A stretch of 64,000 nt of DNA, from NCBI GenBank assembly GCA_024709485.1, contig JANJWO010000074.1:1-64000 (forward strand), written 5' to 3'. The stretch comes from Hydrogenophilaceae bacterium. GTDB lineage: Bacteria; Pseudomonadota; Gammaproteobacteria; Burkholderiales; Thiobacillaceae. The translations under genes were made by a program, and so were the position numbers. Below, in pieces: positions 51,826-62,129 of the stretch; the stretch's first letter is position 1, and each line of letters opens with the position of its first letter. The notes under the pieces were generated by a model, which was not told the origin of the DNA, made no database searches, and worked only from the letters and a program-made list of their open reading frames with translations.

Positions 51826-53982
51826 CTAAGCCCTGCCAACCTCGATCACGCTCTGCACCTGGCCGAGCCGGCTGAGCAGGCGGCCGATCTGCGCCGCGTC
51901 CTTTACTCTGAGGGTGATGGCCATGTTCGCGTACTCGCCGACCGATTCGGTGTTGACCCGCAGCACGTCCACGCGCTCTTTGGTGAAGACGTCGGAAACG
52001 TCGCGCAACAGGCCCTGCCGGTCGAACGCGCGCAGCCTGATCCCGAAGGCGAAGCCGCCTTCGCGCTGCTTTTCGGCCCAGCTCGCCTGCAGCATGCGGT
52101 CCGGGTTGAACTTGGCAAGGTTGGGGCAGGCGCGCCGATGCACGGTCACGCCGCGTCCGACCGTGGTGTAGGCCACGATGGCCGCCGGCGGCTCCGGTTT
52201 GCAGCAGCGCGCCATGGACAGCGGCACGTCGCCCAGGCCCTCGACCAGCACGCCGCTGGAGGATTTTTTCGGCGCCGGCACCTTGCGCACGGCCGCCGGC
52301 GCCGGCGGCGCACCCTGCTCGCGCAGCGCGCGCGCCAGAATCTGCGAGCCGACATCGCCGCGCCCGAGGGCGGCGAGGAATTCGTCGGCCGCCTTGAATT
52401 TCAGCTCCTGCGCGAGCTTGTCCAGCTTGATGTCGCCCACGCCCAGGCGCTTCCTTTCCTTGTCCAGCTGGGTCCGCCCCAGTTGCGTCAGCTCGCCCTG
52501 GTCGCGCTGCTTGAACCAGGTGCGCACCTTGGCGCGCGCGCGGTGGGTGCGCACGTAGCCGAGCTGGGGATTGAGCCAGTCGCGGCTGGGATTGCCCTGT
52601 TTCACGGTCAGGATTTCCACGCGCTGGCCGTTTTCCAGCGGCGTGTTGAGCGGCACCATGACGCCGTCCACGCGCGCGCCGCGGCAGCGGTGGCCAAGAT
52701 CGGTGTGCAGCGCGTAGGCGAAATCGATCGGCGTGGCGCCGCGCTCGAGCGCGATCACGCGGCCCAGCGGGGTCAGCACATAAACCTGGTCCTGAAACAG
52801 CTCGGTGCGGAACTGCGCGGCGAATTCGCTGGCGTCGGCGACATCGTCCTTCCATTCCAGCAGCTGGCGCAGCCAGGCGATCTTCTCCTCCATGCGCGCG
52901 TCGTTGCGGCCGCCTTCCTTGTAGCGCCAGTGCGCGGCCACCCCCAGCTCGGCGTGGCGGTGCATGTCGAAGGTGCGGATCTGCACTTCCAGCGCCTTGT
53001 CCTCGGGGCCGACCACGGCGGTGTGCAGGCTGCGGTAGTCGTTGCTCTTGGGGTGCGAGATGTAGTCGTCGAACTCGCTGGGAATCGGCTGCCACAGGTT
53101 GTGCACCACGCCGAGCACGGCATAGCAGTCCGCCTCCTTCTCGACCAGCACGCGCACGGCGCGGATGTCATAGAGCTGCTCGAAGCCGAGGCTCTTGCGC
53201 CGCATCTTGTTGATGATGCTGGCGATGTGCTTGGGCCGCCCCATGACGTCGGCCTTGACGCCGTGCCGCTCCAGCTCCGCCCGCAGCTTCGCCACCACTT
53301 CGGCAATGTAGCGCTCGCGGTCGGTGCGCTTCTCGTCCAGCAGCGACGCGATGCGCCGATAGGTCTCGCCGTCGAGATAGCGGCAGGCCCAGTCCTCCAT
53401 CTCCCACTTGACCTGCCACACCCCCAAGCGATTGGCGAGCGGCGCGAACAGCTCGCGCGCCTGGTGGCCGAGCATTTCCTGCAGCTCCGGCGCCGCCTTC
53501 GCCGCGCAGCGCAGCGCATGAGTGCGCTCGGCCAGCTTGACCAGCACCGCGCGCACGTCCTGCACCATGGCCAGCACCATCTGGCGCAGCGACTCGATCT
53601 GCGCCGCCGGCTCCACGTCGAGATCCTGGGTGCCGTGCGCCAGCACCTCGATGCGCGACATGGCCGACACCGCTTTCGCCAGTTGCGCGGCCTCGCCGAA
53701 GGGCTCCAGCAAGTCCGCGGAGACGCGCCCCACCAGCGGATACAGCAAGGTGGCGAGGACGGCCTCGTGCCCAAGCCTCAGCTCGTCGACGATGCGCGCC
53801 GCGCCCACCGCGTGCGCGAACAGGCTGGCGCCGCCAGGCGTTTTCAAGGCAGACAGAGCGGGAAAAGCCAGTTCCAGCGCGCGGCGCACCTCGGCATCGT
53901 TGCCCTCGTCGCCCAGCCACTGACGGGCCTCGTCCACGCTGGCAAGCACAAGGCAGGCGGTTTTCTTGATTTGTTCGACCAT
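51826..53982 (-). CDS. relA: RelA, (p)ppGpp synthetase (hydrolase-inactive)
   Basis: The ATG at 53,982 (MVEQIKKTACLVLASVDEARQWL) gives 718 residues. The N-terminal HD hydrolase region has lost its HD motif (VLATLLYPLVGRVSADLL where LLHDVVED is expected), so only synthesis is likely. The synthetase has GRPKHIASIINKMRRKSLGFEQLYDIRAVRVLV and SNDYRSLHTAVVGPEDKALEVQIRT. TGS (VYVLTPLGRVIALERGATPIDFAYALHTDLGHRC), a zinc-finger-like and a C-terminal ACT domain follow. It senses uncharged tRNA on ribosomes. Confidence 0.94.
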   Translation of the reverse strand: MVEQIKKTACLVLASVDEARQWLGDEGNDAEVRRALELAFPALSALKTPGGASLFAHAVGAARIVDELRLGHEAVLATLLYPLVGRVSADLLEPFGEAAQLAKAVSAMSRIEVLAHGTQDLDVEPAAQIESLRQMVLAMVQDVRAVLVKLAERTHALRCAAKAAPELQEMLGHQARELFAPLANRLGVWQVKWEMEDWACRYLDGETYRRIASLLDEKRTDRERYIAEVVAKLRAELERHGVKADVMGRPKHIASIINKMRRKSLGFEQLYDIRAVRVLVEKEADCYAVLGVVHNLWQPIPSEFDDYISHPKSNDYRSLHTAVVGPEDKALEVQIRTFDMHRHAELGVAAHWRYKEGGRNDARMEEKIAWLRQLLEWKDDVADASEFAAQFRTELFQDQVYVLTPLGRVIALERGATPIDFAYALHTDLGHRCRGARVDGVMVPLNTPLENGQRVEILTVKQGNPSRDWLNPQLGYVRTHRARAKVRTWFKQRDQGELTQLGRTQLDKERKRLGVGDIKLDKLAQELKFKAADEFLAALGRGDVGSQILARALREQGAPPAPAAVRKVPAPKKSSSGVLVEGLGDVPLSMARCCKPEPPAAIVAYTTVGRGVTVHRRACPNLAKFNPDRMLQASWAEKQREGGFAFGIRLRAFDRQGLLRDVSDVFTKERVDVLRVNTESVGEYANMAITLRVKDAAQIGRLLSRLGQVQSVIEVGRA

Positions 53983-54138
53983 GCGCAATTATCCAAAAAA
54001 AGCGGTTCGCCACGAAGGGAACCCATGAGCTTCCCGGCCCCGAAAAATCAACCGCGGAAGACTCGGCGTGGAGCGAGGCGGAATGGTTTTCCCCAGCGAA
54101 CTCCGCGCACTTCCGCAGTTGGCTGGCGGTTTTCATGA

Positions 54139-56475
54139 TTATTCCACGACCGGGCGCTGCCAGTACCGTTTGCGCTGCTCGCGCCAGCGTTCGACGTGGA
54201 TGCCGCTGTCGGCGAAACGCAGGCGCAGCCAGCCATGCCGGTCGCTGCGATGCAGCGCGGCGCCGCTCTCGGCGAAGCGCCGCAGCACGTCGGGGTAGGG
54301 GTGGCCGTAGCGGTTGCGGTAGCCGAGGGTGAAAACGACCTGCTGCGGCCGCACCGCCGCGACGAATTCCGCGATCGACGAAGTGCGGCTGCCGTGATGG
54401 CCCGCGACCAGCACCGTCGCCGGCAGGCGGTCCGCCACGCGCTCGGTCATTTCCAGTTCGGCGATGCGCTCGGCATCCGCGGTCAGCAGCAGGCTTTGCG
54501 CGCCGCGCGAGATTCTCAGCACGCAGCTTTTGTTGTTGTCGCTGCGCCCGGGCCGGGCATAGGCCTGCTCGGGCGGGTTCAAGACCTCGAAGCGCACGCC
54601 GTCCCAATCCCAATGCTGGCCGCGGACGCAGGCCTGAAACGGGCGCCGCAGCAAATGATGCTCGGCGGGCAGGGAAGTCAGCAGCCAGCCGATCTCCTCG
54701 TCCCGCATCACCGACGCGGCCCCGCCAGTGTGGTCGAGGTCATCGTGAGTCAGCACCAGGCCGTCGAGACGCGAAATGCCCAGCGCGCGCAGGCGCGGCA
54801 GCACGATCTGCTCGCCGGCATCGTTGTCGCCCAGCGCCGGCCCGGTGTCGTACAGCAGGGTATGGCCGGCGGTGCGGACGAGGATGGCCGTGCCCTGCCC
54901 CACGTCGAGCACTTCGGCTTCGAAGGTTCCAGGATCCGGATTGGCGACGGCGGGAAACAACAGGGGCAGGAACATGCAGCCGCCCAGCCAGCGCGCCCGC
55001 AGCCCCGGCAACAGCAGCCAGCCGGCGCCGGCCAGGGCGAGCGATACCGCCGCGATTGAAGGCGCGGGCAGCGCCCACGCCGCCCAGTCGAACGCGGACA
55101 GCCATTGCAGCGCGGTTTCCACGTTCTGCATCAGCCAGGCCGCCGGCTGCAACAGCGCCGGCACCAACATGCCCGCCAGCGTCAGCGGCACCACGCCCAT
55201 GCTCACCGCCGGGATCGCCAGCGCATTGGCCAGCGGCGAAACCAGCGACAGCTGGTGGAACAAGAGCAGCAGCGCCGGCGCCAGCACGATGGTCACCGCG
55301 GCCTGGGTGCGCAGCCAGGCGGAAACCTTTCCTTCCGCGCCAAGCACGCCCTGAACCGCCCACATCATCGCCGCCAGCGCGCCGAAGGAGAGCCAGAAGC
55401 CCGGCGCCAGCACGGCCCAGGGGTCGAACAGCAGCACGGCGGCGAGCGCCAGCAGCAGCAAGGACGCCGGTCTGGGCTGCCGCTGCAGCCAGAAGCCCAG
55501 CACCAGCACACTGAGCATGAACAGGGTGCGCTGCGCCGGGATCTGGAAGCCCGCCAGCAGGGCATACGCCAAGGCGGCGAGCCAGCCGAGCAGCAGCGCG
55601 GCGCGTCTGGCCGGCAGGCGCAGCACCAGCGCCGGCGCTCGCCGCCACAGCGCATAGGCGAGCCCGCCGATCAGGGTGGCGAACAGGGTGATGTGCAGCC
55701 CGGAAATGCTCATCAGGTGGCTGGTGCCGGTGCGGTTGTAGACGCGCCAGTTGCCGTGCGGGACGGCGTTCTGGTCGCCCACCGCCAGGGCGGTGATGAC
55801 GCCGGCCTGCGGATGCCCGCCCAGCGCTTGCGCGATGCGCTGGCGCATGGCTTCGCGCAGGCGCTGCACAAGATCGAGCGGCCGGCCGCTCTCGCCCAGC
55901 CGCACCGCGCCGCCCTTCTCGCGCACATAACCGGTGGCGCGAATGTTCTGCTGCAGCAGCCAGGCTTCGTAATCGAAGCCGTCCGGGTTGGCCGTGCCAT
56001 GCGGGCGCTTCAGGCGCACGCTGAACTGCCAGCGCTCGCCGGCCGCAAGGCGCCGCGGGGCCCGCTCGCCGGCCCACTCGGGCGCCGGCCATGACAGCCG
56101 CAGGTTCGCCGGCGCCGTGGCGCCCGGGGTCAGCAGCTTTTCCACGCGGAAATCGAAGCGCTCGCCGTGCGCGTCGCGATCGGGCAGGCCGGCAACGACG
56201 CCGACGACCTGGAGATCCACGCCCTCCCAGGCCGGCGGCAGCGCGTCCGCCATGCGCAGCTGCGCGCGCGTGCCCGCCCAGGCAAAGCCCAGCGCCGCGC
56301 AGACGAGGATCAGAAGAAATTGCCGCGCATAGCCTTGCATGCCGCCCCTGCCCGCGGGCAGGAGCAGCGGCGTCAAGACCAGCGGCAGCAGCCAGAGCCA
56401 TTGCCGGCCCGGCAATTCCGGCTGCTGTTGCAGCAGCCACACCCCTGCGGCGAAGGCAACGAGGCGGGACCGCAT
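54139..56475 (-). CDS. comEC: ComEC/Rec2 family competence protein
   Basis: A 778-residue membrane protein. The N-terminus has two hydrophobic stretches, then a DUF4131/OB-like domain, and the central ComEC channel (TGTSHLMSISGLHITLFATLIGGLAYALWRR, LAGFQIPAQRTLFMLSVLVLGF). The C-terminus is a metallo-beta-lactamase-like domain (EVLDVGQGTAILVRTAGHTLLYDTGPAL, LVLTHDDLDHTGGAASVM, VLVAGHHGSRTSS). It moves single-stranded DNA across the inner membrane in natural transformation. Confidence 0.95.
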   Translation of the reverse strand: MRSRLVAFAAGVWLLQQQPELPGRQWLWLLPLVLTPLLLPAGRGGMQGYARQFLLILVCAALGFAWAGTRAQLRMADALPPAWEGVDLQVVGVVAGLPDRDAHGERFDFRVEKLLTPGATAPANLRLSWPAPEWAGERAPRRLAAGERWQFSVRLKRPHGTANPDGFDYEAWLLQQNIRATGYVREKGGAVRLGESGRPLDLVQRLREAMRQRIAQALGGHPQAGVITALAVGDQNAVPHGNWRVYNRTGTSHLMSISGLHITLFATLIGGLAYALWRRAPALVLRLPARRAALLLGWLAALAYALLAGFQIPAQRTLFMLSVLVLGFWLQRQPRPASLLLLALAAVLLFDPWAVLAPGFWLSFGALAAMMWAVQGVLGAEGKVSAWLRTQAAVTIVLAPALLLLFHQLSLVSPLANALAIPAVSMGVVPLTLAGMLVPALLQPAAWLMQNVETALQWLSAFDWAAWALPAPSIAAVSLALAGAGWLLLPGLRARWLGGCMFLPLLFPAVANPDPGTFEAEVLDVGQGTAILVRTAGHTLLYDTGPALGDNDAGEQIVLPRLRALGISRLDGLVLTHDDLDHTGGAASVMRDEEIGWLLTSLPAEHHLLRRPFQACVRGQHWDWDGVRFEVLNPPEQAYARPGRSDNNKSCVLRISRGAQSLLLTADAERIAELEMTERVADRLPATVLVAGHHGSRTSSIAEFVAAVRPQQVVFTLGYRNRYGHPYPDVLRRFAESGAALHRSDRHGWLRLRFADSGIHVERWREQRKRYWQRPVVE

Positions 56476-56491
56476 GCGGCGGAAATGAAAA

Positions 56492-57115
56492 TCAGGCCCG
56501 GGCCTTGGTGATCAGGCGCTCGATCTCGGCGAAGGTCTGGGCGATCTGCGGGACGGACAGGTCGCTGTCGAGCTGCCGCGCAATCTGCGCGGCGGAAAAG
56601 ATGCCGCGCAGGGCCTGGGCGCGGTCGTCCCCCGGCAGGCGGTCCGCCACCAGCGCATGCTGGCGGCCGGACTGCCGCAGGGTGGCGACGATGTGGCCGA
56701 CCGCGGCTTTTTCCACATCCTCCATGCACAGCACTTCGAGCTGGTCGTGGCCGGTCATGATGTCGCGCACCTGGAGGTCGCGGTAAACCCCGCCGCGCTG
56801 CTGGATCAGCTTCATCGGCTTCGGTCCCTGCAGATCGGTGGACGTGACGATGCCGGTGATGTCCTCCTGGTCATCGGTCACCAGCAGCATGCGCACGCCG
56901 CGCTGCCTCATGCGCTGGCTGGCGATCTCGATGCTGATCTCGGGGCGGATGGTGACGGCGGAAACCTTCTTGAGGTCCGTCATGACCGTGATGGCCGGAT
57001 CGGCCAGGCTGACGGTGTCGGAATAGACTTTCTCGATGCGATGCAGGGCGATGCCTTTTTTCAGGGTGAGCGCCTTGATCGGGTTGTACTGCTTGTCAGC
57101 CTTATTGTCAGCCAT
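56492..57115 (-). CDS. CBS domain pair protein
   Basis: The ATG at 57,115 gives 207 residues. Two CBS motifs are visible: VSAVTIRPEISIEIASQRMRQRGVRMLLVTDDQEDITGIVTSTDL and LQVRDIMTGHDQLEVLCMEDVEKAAVGHIVATLRQSGRQHALVAD. Such stand-alone proteins bind adenine nucleotides or SAM and act as sensors. The partner is unknown. It lies between comEC and lolD, apparently separate. Confidence 0.88.
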   Translation of the reverse strand: MADNKADKQYNPIKALTLKKGIALHRIEKVYSDTVSLADPAITVMTDLKKVSAVTIRPEISIEIASQRMRQRGVRMLLVTDDQEDITGIVTSTDLQGPKPMKLIQQRGGVYRDLQVRDIMTGHDQLEVLCMEDVEKAAVGHIVATLRQSGRQHALVADRLPGDDRAQALRGIFSAAQIARQLDSDLSVPQIAQTFAEIERLITKARA

Positions 57116-57203
57116 GTCGTCCTCGTTATCAGTATGGAATAAGGCAAAGCGTAACACCGTCGCGCAAGGCGTCTAATCCAAGTTTTTTATTGCCGGCAAA
57201 AAC

Positions 57204-57932
57204 TTACAAGGGCAGCAGGCGCCCGTCCACCAGGCGCAGTTGACGATCCATCCTGCGCGCCAGTTCGACATCGTGGGTGACGATGACCAGGCTGGTGCCG
57301 AGTTCCTGCTGCAGCTCCTGCATCAGGCCGAACACCGACTCGGCGGTCTGGCGGTCGAGGTTGCCGGTGGGCTCGTCGGCCATCACGCAGGCCGGCCGCG
57401 TGACCAGCGCGCGCGCGATCGCGGTGCGCTGGCGCTCGCCGCCGGAAAGCTCGGACGGCAGGTGGTCCAGGCGATGCCCCATCCCCACCCGGCCCAGCGT
57501 CTGCGCCGCGATTTCGCGCGCCTCGCGCATGCCCAGGCGGCGGATCAGCAGCGGCATGGCGGCATTGTCCAGTGCGGTGAATTCGGGCAGCAGGTGGTGG
57601 AACTGGTAGACGAAGCCCAGCGCGCGGTTGCGCAACTCGCAGCGTTCGGCCTCGCCGAGCTGGAACTGGTCGCGGCCGAGCAGTTCCACCGAACCGCCGG
57701 TGGGCGCATCCAGCCCGCCCAGCAGATGCAGCAGCGTGGACTTGCCCGAACCGGAAGCGCCGAGGATGGCGAGCGATTCGCCCCTGTTCACGGCGAGGTC
57801 GACGCCGGCCAGCACCGGCACTTCGACCCGGCCCTGGAAGAAGCTTTTCTTCAGGCCGGCGCAGCGCAGCACGACGCCGTTGCCCGCGGCGCCGCTTTCC
57901 TGCGCGCCATCACTCTTGTTCCCGTTATTCAT
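57204..57932 (-). CDS. lolD: Lipoprotein-releasing ABC transporter ATPase
   Basis: A 242-residue ABC ATPase: Walker [20 protein letters not shown]-loop [17 protein letters not shown], signature [16 protein letters not shown], Walker [14 protein letters not shown] and H-loop VIVTHD. Sequence and pairing with a LolC/E permease identify LolD. It energises release of outer-membrane lipoproteins from the inner membrane to LolA. It overlaps lolC by 8 bp. Confidence 0.95.
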   Translation of the reverse strand: MNNGNKSDGAQESGAAGNGVVLRCAGLKKSFFQGRVEVPVLAGVDLAVNRGESLAILGASGSGKSTLLHLLGGLDAPTGGSVELLGRDQFQLGEAERCELRNRALGFVYQFHHLLPEFTALDNAAMPLLIRRLGMREAREIAAQTLGRVGMGHRLDHLPSELSGGERQRTAIARALVTRPACVMADEPTGNLDRQTAESVFGLMQELQQELGTSLVIVTHDVELARRMDRQLRLVDGRLLPL

Positions 57933-59166
57933 AGCGCAGCGACTCCGCGGGGTTGAGCCGGGAGGCGCGCCAGCTCGGATAGAGCGTGGCGAGCAGCGAC
58001 AGCAGCAGCGACACCCCGGCGATGATCTCGACGTCGGCCCATTCGAGCTTGGAGGGCAGCTCGCTGATGTAGTAAACGTCGGCCGGGAACAGATCCATGC
58101 CCAGCGCCTTTTCGAGCATGGGCACGACGGTTTCCAGGTTGAGCGCGCCCAGCACGCCCAGGCTCACGCCGGCCAGGGTGCCGAGCACGCCGATGAAGGC
58201 GCCCTGGATGATGAAGATTTTCATGATGCTAAGGGGCCGCGCGCCCAATGTCCTGAGGATGGCGATATCCGACTGCTTGTCGGTCACCGCCATCACCAGG
58301 GCGGAGACGATGTTGAACGCCGCCACCGCGACGATGAGCAGCAGAATCAGGAACATCATGCGCTTCTCGATCGCCACCGCGCGGAAAAAATTGGCGTGGC
58401 TGGTGGTCCAGTCAGAAACGAAATGGTCCGGCATGCGCTCGGCCAGATCGCGCGTCACCCAGGGCGCGCGGAAAATATCCTTGATCCTGAGCCTCAAGCC
58501 CGACACCTCATCGCCCAGGCGCGCGAGCTTCTGCGCATCCTGCAGGTGGATGAGCGCGAGCCCGGAATCGTATTCGTACATGCCGGCGCTGAAAATGCCG
58601 GTCACCGTGAACTGCTTCATGCGCGGTAGCACCCCCGCCGGCGTGATGTTGCCCTGCGGGGTGATCACCGTGAGCTTGTCGCCGACCCCGGCACCCAGGG
58701 CCTGCGCCAGCTCCAGCCCGAGGACGATGCCCCACTCGCCCGGCTTCAAGTCGTCGAGACTGCCCAGGCGCATGTGCGTGGCGAGGTCGGTCACCTGCGC
58801 CTCCTCCTCGGGCAGGATGCCGCGGATCACCGCGCCGCGCACGTTGCCGCCCAGGGCCAGCATGCCCTGGTTCATCACGAACGGCGCGCTGGCGACGACT
58901 TCGGGATCGGCTTTCACCTGCTGCGCCACCTGCCGCCAGTCCGCCAAAGCATCGCCCGCGCCGGTCACCTCCACGTGCGAGGCGACGCCCAGGATGCGGG
59001 TGCGCAGCTCCTGCTGGAAGCCGTTCATCACCGACAGCACGATGATGAGCGCGGCCACGCCGAGCACGATGCCGGCCATGGACACGAAGGAGATGAAGGA
59101 GATGAAATTGTTGCGGCGCTTGGCGTGGGTGTAGCGCAGGCCAATCAGCAGTTCGTAGGGCTTCAC
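57925..59166 (-). CDS. lolC: Lipoprotein-releasing ABC transporter permease (LolC/LolE)
   Basis: A 413-residue permease. It starts [67 protein letters not shown], the typical LolC/E N-terminus with the first membrane span. A large periplasmic domain follows, then three more spans ([23 protein letters not shown]). Only one permease gene is present here, as in bacteria with a single LolC/E-type (LolF) protein. Confidence 0.93.
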   Translation of the reverse strand: MKPYELLIGLRYTHAKRRNNFISFISFVSMAGIVLGVAALIIVLSVMNGFQQELRTRILGVASHVEVTGAGDALADWRQVAQQVKADPEVVASAPFVMNQGMLALGGNVRGAVIRGILPEEEAQVTDLATHMRLGSLDDLKPGEWGIVLGLELAQALGAGVGDKLTVITPQGNITPAGVLPRMKQFTVTGIFSAGMYEYDSGLALIHLQDAQKLARLGDEVSGLRLRIKDIFRAPWVTRDLAERMPDHFVSDWTTSHANFFRAVAIEKRMMFLILLLIVAVAAFNIVSALVMAVTDKQSDIAILRTLGARPLSIMKIFIIQGAFIGVLGTLAGVSLGVLGALNLETVVPMLEKALGMDLFPADVYYISELPSKLEWADVEIIAGVSLLLSLLATLYPSWRASRLNPAESLRYE

Positions 59167-59209
59167 TTAGGCTCGCTCTTGTCGATTGCACGTGAGCTTA
59201 GCACGGGAA

Positions 59210-59629
59210 TCAGTCGCCCAAGAGATGCAGCATGACATTGCGGCGCTGGCCGGAACTTCTGTGTTCGAACACATAGACGCCCTGCCAGACGCCCAGCGCC
59301 AGGGCGCCGGCGACCAGCGGGATCGACAGGCTGGTCTGGGTCAGCGCCGCGCGCACGTGCGCCGGCATGTCGTCGGGCCCTTCGGTGGTGTGGTCGTAGA
59401 TCGGGTCGCCCTCCGGCACTAGGCGCGCGAAGAACTTCTCCAGGTCGCTCTGTACGTCCGGATCGGCGTTTTCCTGGATGACCAGGCTGGCGGAAGTGTG
59501 CTGCATGAACACAGTCAGGAGGCCCTGGCGCATGCCGCTCTCCGCCACCCAGGACTCGACCTGGCGGCTGATCGAATACAGGCCCTTGCCGCGGGTGGAA
59601 AGGGATAACTGGTGGGAAAGCTGTCGCAT
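59210..59629 (-). CDS. yjbQ: YjbQ family protein (UPF0047)
   Basis: A 139-residue protein with the YjbQ pattern (GLLTVFMQHTSASLVIQENADPDVQSDLEKFFARLVP, DDMPAHVRAALTQTSLSIPLVAGALALGVWQGVYVFEHR). The conserved His and Asn of QHTSASL.IQENAD are present. It has been linked to thiamin phosphate synthase activity but its main function is unclear. Confidence 0.93.
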   Translation of the reverse strand: MRQLSHQLSLSTRGKGLYSISRQVESWVAESGMRQGLLTVFMQHTSASLVIQENADPDVQSDLEKFFARLVPEGDPIYDHTTEGPDDMPAHVRAALTQTSLSIPLVAGALALGVWQGVYVFEHRSSGQRRNVMLHLLGD

Positions 59630-59658
59630 CGGCGAATTTTAATCTTTACACTTGCCGG

Positions 59659-60687
59659 ATGCTGAAAATCGTCTTCCCAGAGTTCGTCCGCAGCGACGCA
59701 ATTCTCGACCTGCTGGACGCGCCGCGCCTGAACGGGCTGGACTTGCTGCTCGCCCGCGCCAGGCATGAACCCAGCGCGCAAACGGACATGGAAAGCCTGC
59801 TATGCGGGGAGTTCGGCATCGCTCGCCAGCTGGATTGGCCCATCGCTTCAATCAGCCTGTGCGCAAGCGGCCTCGAAACCGCGAACGACTACTGGCTGCG
59901 CGCCGACCCGGTACACCTGCGCATCGAGCGCGACCGCGTGATCCTGACCGAGATTCCCGAACCAGGCCCGGAAGAAGCGAGAGTGTTGTGCGAGGCGCTC
60001 GCTGCGCACTTCGGCGAAGCTTTCGCCCCGCAGCCGCTGCGCCCGGATGCATGGGTGGTGCGCATCGCCGAGGAACGGGGCATATCCACCACGCCGCTGT
60101 CGCTGGCCGCAGGGCAGCACATCGACCCGCTCTTGCCCGCCGGCGACAACGCCCGGGAGTGGCGCAAACTGCTCAACGAAGTCCAGATGCTGCTGTTCAG
60201 CCACCCGGTCAACCAGGCGCGCGAAGCGCGCGGCGAACTTGCCATCAACTCGGTGTGGCTGTGGGGCGGCGGCCGCCTGCCCGAAGCCCGGCCAAGCGCG
60301 CGCGCCGTGTTGTGCGACCAGCCCGACTGGCGCGCGCTGGCGCAACATGCCGGCGCAGAGCCGGGCATGCTGCCGGAAAAATGGAACACGGAGATATCCG
60401 AAGACGCGCTGGTCATTTTCGATGCGCCACAGCGGCATCTGCGCCGCGGCGATTTCGATAGCTGGCTCAAGGCCATGCGGGATTTCGAACAGCACTGGCT
60501 CGGCCCCTTGCTCGCTGCCGGACGCTCGTTCGAGCTGATCGATCCCCTGCAGGGCGTGAAGCTCGTCTGGCGCAGCGCCTACCGCTGGAAGTTCTGGCGC
60601 CGTGCACCGAAACCCGTGCAGCAGGGATTCAAGATGCAACAGCCTGCCGCCGATGCCGGCATCGACGCCTTCGGCAACCGCTATTGA
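59659..60687 (+). CDS. Conserved betaproteobacterial protein (often called phosphoglycerate mutase-like)
   Basis: A 342-residue protein (MLKIVFPEFVRSDAILDLLDAPRLNGLDLLLARARHEPS), with WPIASISLCASGLETANDYWLRADPVHLRIERDRVIL and ELAINSVWLWGGGRLPE. This family is widespread in Betaproteobacteria and sometimes named a phosphoglycerate mutase-related regulatory protein. The WLWGGG block recalls alkaline-phosphatase-type mutase folds but no catalytic set is clear. It diverges from yjbQ across 29 bp. Confidence 0.75.
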   Translation: MLKIVFPEFVRSDAILDLLDAPRLNGLDLLLARARHEPSAQTDMESLLCGEFGIARQLDWPIASISLCASGLETANDYWLRADPVHLRIERDRVILTEIPEPGPEEARVLCEALAAHFGEAFAPQPLRPDAWVVRIAEERGISTTPLSLAAGQHIDPLLPAGDNAREWRKLLNEVQMLLFSHPVNQAREARGELAINSVWLWGGGRLPEARPSARAVLCDQPDWRALAQHAGAEPGMLPEKWNTEISEDALVIFDAPQRHLRRGDFDSWLKAMRDFEQHWLGPLLAAGRSFELIDPLQGVKLVWRSAYRWKFWRRAPKPVQQGFKMQQPAADAGIDAFGNRY

Positions 60688-60709
60688 AAAAGGCAAAACA
60701 AAATCATTC

Positions 60710-60783
60710 ACACGGAGGCAGCAGAGGGAACAGAGGAGAGCTTTCTTGCTGGTTTTCCTCCGTTACCTCTGTTACCTCTGTGT
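60710..60783. repeat. Imperfect inverted repeat, 28-nt arms of AGAGG/CCTCT units
   Basis: Left arm 60,710-60,737 and right arm 60,756-60,783 pair imperfectly, each made of GGAGG/AGAGG-type units; the right arm includes two copies of GTTACCTCT. It lies between two genes that converge (59659 gene and rimO), so it can form a terminator-like hairpin for both strands. Similar tandem AGAGG hairpins occur as dispersed repeats in other genomes. Confidence 0.75.
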
Positions 60784-60794
60784 AAAAAGCTCTT

Positions 60795-62129
60795 TCAGAC
60801 TTTTTCCGCCCACAGGTCATGCTCGGTCGCATCGGTGATGCGCACCTTCACGAACTCGCCGGGCTTAAGGTTTTCCGCGTCGGGAATAAACACCACGCCG
60901 TCGATCTCGGGCGCGTCGGCCGGCGAGCGCGCGACGGCGTCGCCCTCCTCGTCGATCTCGTCCACCAGCACCGTCATTTCGCGGCCGATCTTGGCTTCCA
61001 GCCGGCGCGCGGAAATCTCCGCCTGCTTTTCCATGAAGCGGGCGCGTCGTGCTTCCTTCACTGCCTCGGGCACGGCACCCGGCAGTTCGTTGGCCTGGGC
61101 GCCCGCCACCGGCGAATAGGCGAAGCAGCCGACGCGGTCGAGCTGGGCCTCGTCGAGGAAATCCAGCAGTTCCTCGAACTCGGCTTCCGTCTCGCCGGGA
61201 AAGCCGACGATGAAGGTCGAGCGCAAAGTCAGCTCGGGGCAGGCCGCGCGCCAGGCCTGGATGCGGTCCAGCGTCTTTTCCGCCGCCGCCGGGCGCTTCA
61301 TGAGTTTCAATATGCGCGGGCTGGCATGCTGGAAGGGGATGTCGAGATACGGCAGCACCCGGCCGTCCTGCATCAGCGGAATGACCTCGTCCACGTGCGG
61401 ATAGGGATAGACGTAGTGCAGCCGCACCCAGGCGCCGAGTTCGCCCAATGCCGCCACCAGCTCGGTCATGCGCGTCTTCAACGGCCGGCCGTTCCAGAAA
61501 CCGGTGCGGTATTTCACGTCGACGCCGTAGGCGCTGGTGTCCTGCGAAATCACCAGCAGCTCCTTGACGCCGGCCTTCACCAGCGTCTCGGCCTCATGCA
61601 TCACCTCGCCCACCGGCCGCGAAACCAGGTCGCCGCGCAAGGACGGAATGATGCAGAAGCTGCAGCGGTGGTTGCAGCCCTCGGAAATCTTGAGGTAAGC
61701 GTAGTGATTGGGCGTGAGGCGCACGCCCTGCGGCGGGATCAGGTCGGTGTAGGGATCGTGCGGCTTGGGCAGCTGCGCGTGCACCGCGGCCATCACCGCC
61801 TCGGTCGCCTGCGGGCCGGTCACCGCCAGCACCGCAGGATGCGCGGCCTCGATCACCCCTTCGCGCGCGCCCAGGCAGCCGGTGACGATGACCTTGCCAG
61901 TCTCGCGCAGGGCCTCGCCGATGGCGTCGAGCGACTCCTCGACGGCGGCGTCGATGAAGCCGCAGGTGTTCACCACCACCACGTCGGCATCCTGGTAGGA
62001 AGACGAAATCAGGTAGCCTTCGGCGCGCAGCTGGGTGAGAATGCGCTCGGAATCCGAGGTCGCCTTGGGACACCCTAGAGACGTGAAACCTATACTGGGT
62101 GGGCGCTTGGGTTTATGATGCTGCGGCAT
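60795..62129 (-). CDS. rimO: Ribosomal protein S12 methylthiotransferase RimO, altered 5' end
   Basis: A 444-residue MiaB-family enzyme. The N-terminal MTTase domain has [23 protein letters not shown] and [16 protein letters not shown]. The radical SAM site is [23 protein letters not shown] (CxxxCxxC). The C-terminal TRAM domain ([20 protein letters not shown]...FVKVRI) ends DLWAEKV. It methylthiolates Asp of S12. The first 20 codons are atypical and no Shine-Dalgarno precedes the ATG, which overlaps the divergent recombinase start; the 5' end was probably rebuilt by element insertion. Confidence 0.94.
   Translation of the reverse strand: MPQHHKPKRPPSIGFTSLGCPKATSDSERILTQLRAEGYLISSSYQDADVVVVNTCGFIDAAVEESLDAIGEALRETGKVIVTGCLGAREGVIEAAHPAVLAVTGPQATEAVMAAVHAQLPKPHDPYTDLIPPQGVRLTPNHYAYLKISEGCNHRCSFCIIPSLRGDLVSRPVGEVMHEAETLVKAGVKELLVISQDTSAYGVDVKYRTGFWNGRPLKTRMTELVAALGELGAWVRLHYVYPYPHVDEVIPLMQDGRVLPYLDIPFQHASPRILKLMKRPAAAEKTLDRIQAWRAACPELTLRSTFIVGFPGETEAEFEELLDFLDEAQLDRVGCFAYSPVAGAQANELPGAVPEAVKEARRARFMEKQAEISARRLEAKIGREMTVLVDEIDEEGDAVARSPADAPEIDGVVFIPDAENLKPGEFVKVRITDATEHDLWAEKV

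Noticed and set aside
51652..54138. Plus-strand open frame of 828 codons opposite relA
   Set aside because: relA domains are clear on the minus strand; the opposite frame is low-complexity Arg/His/Leu/Ala.
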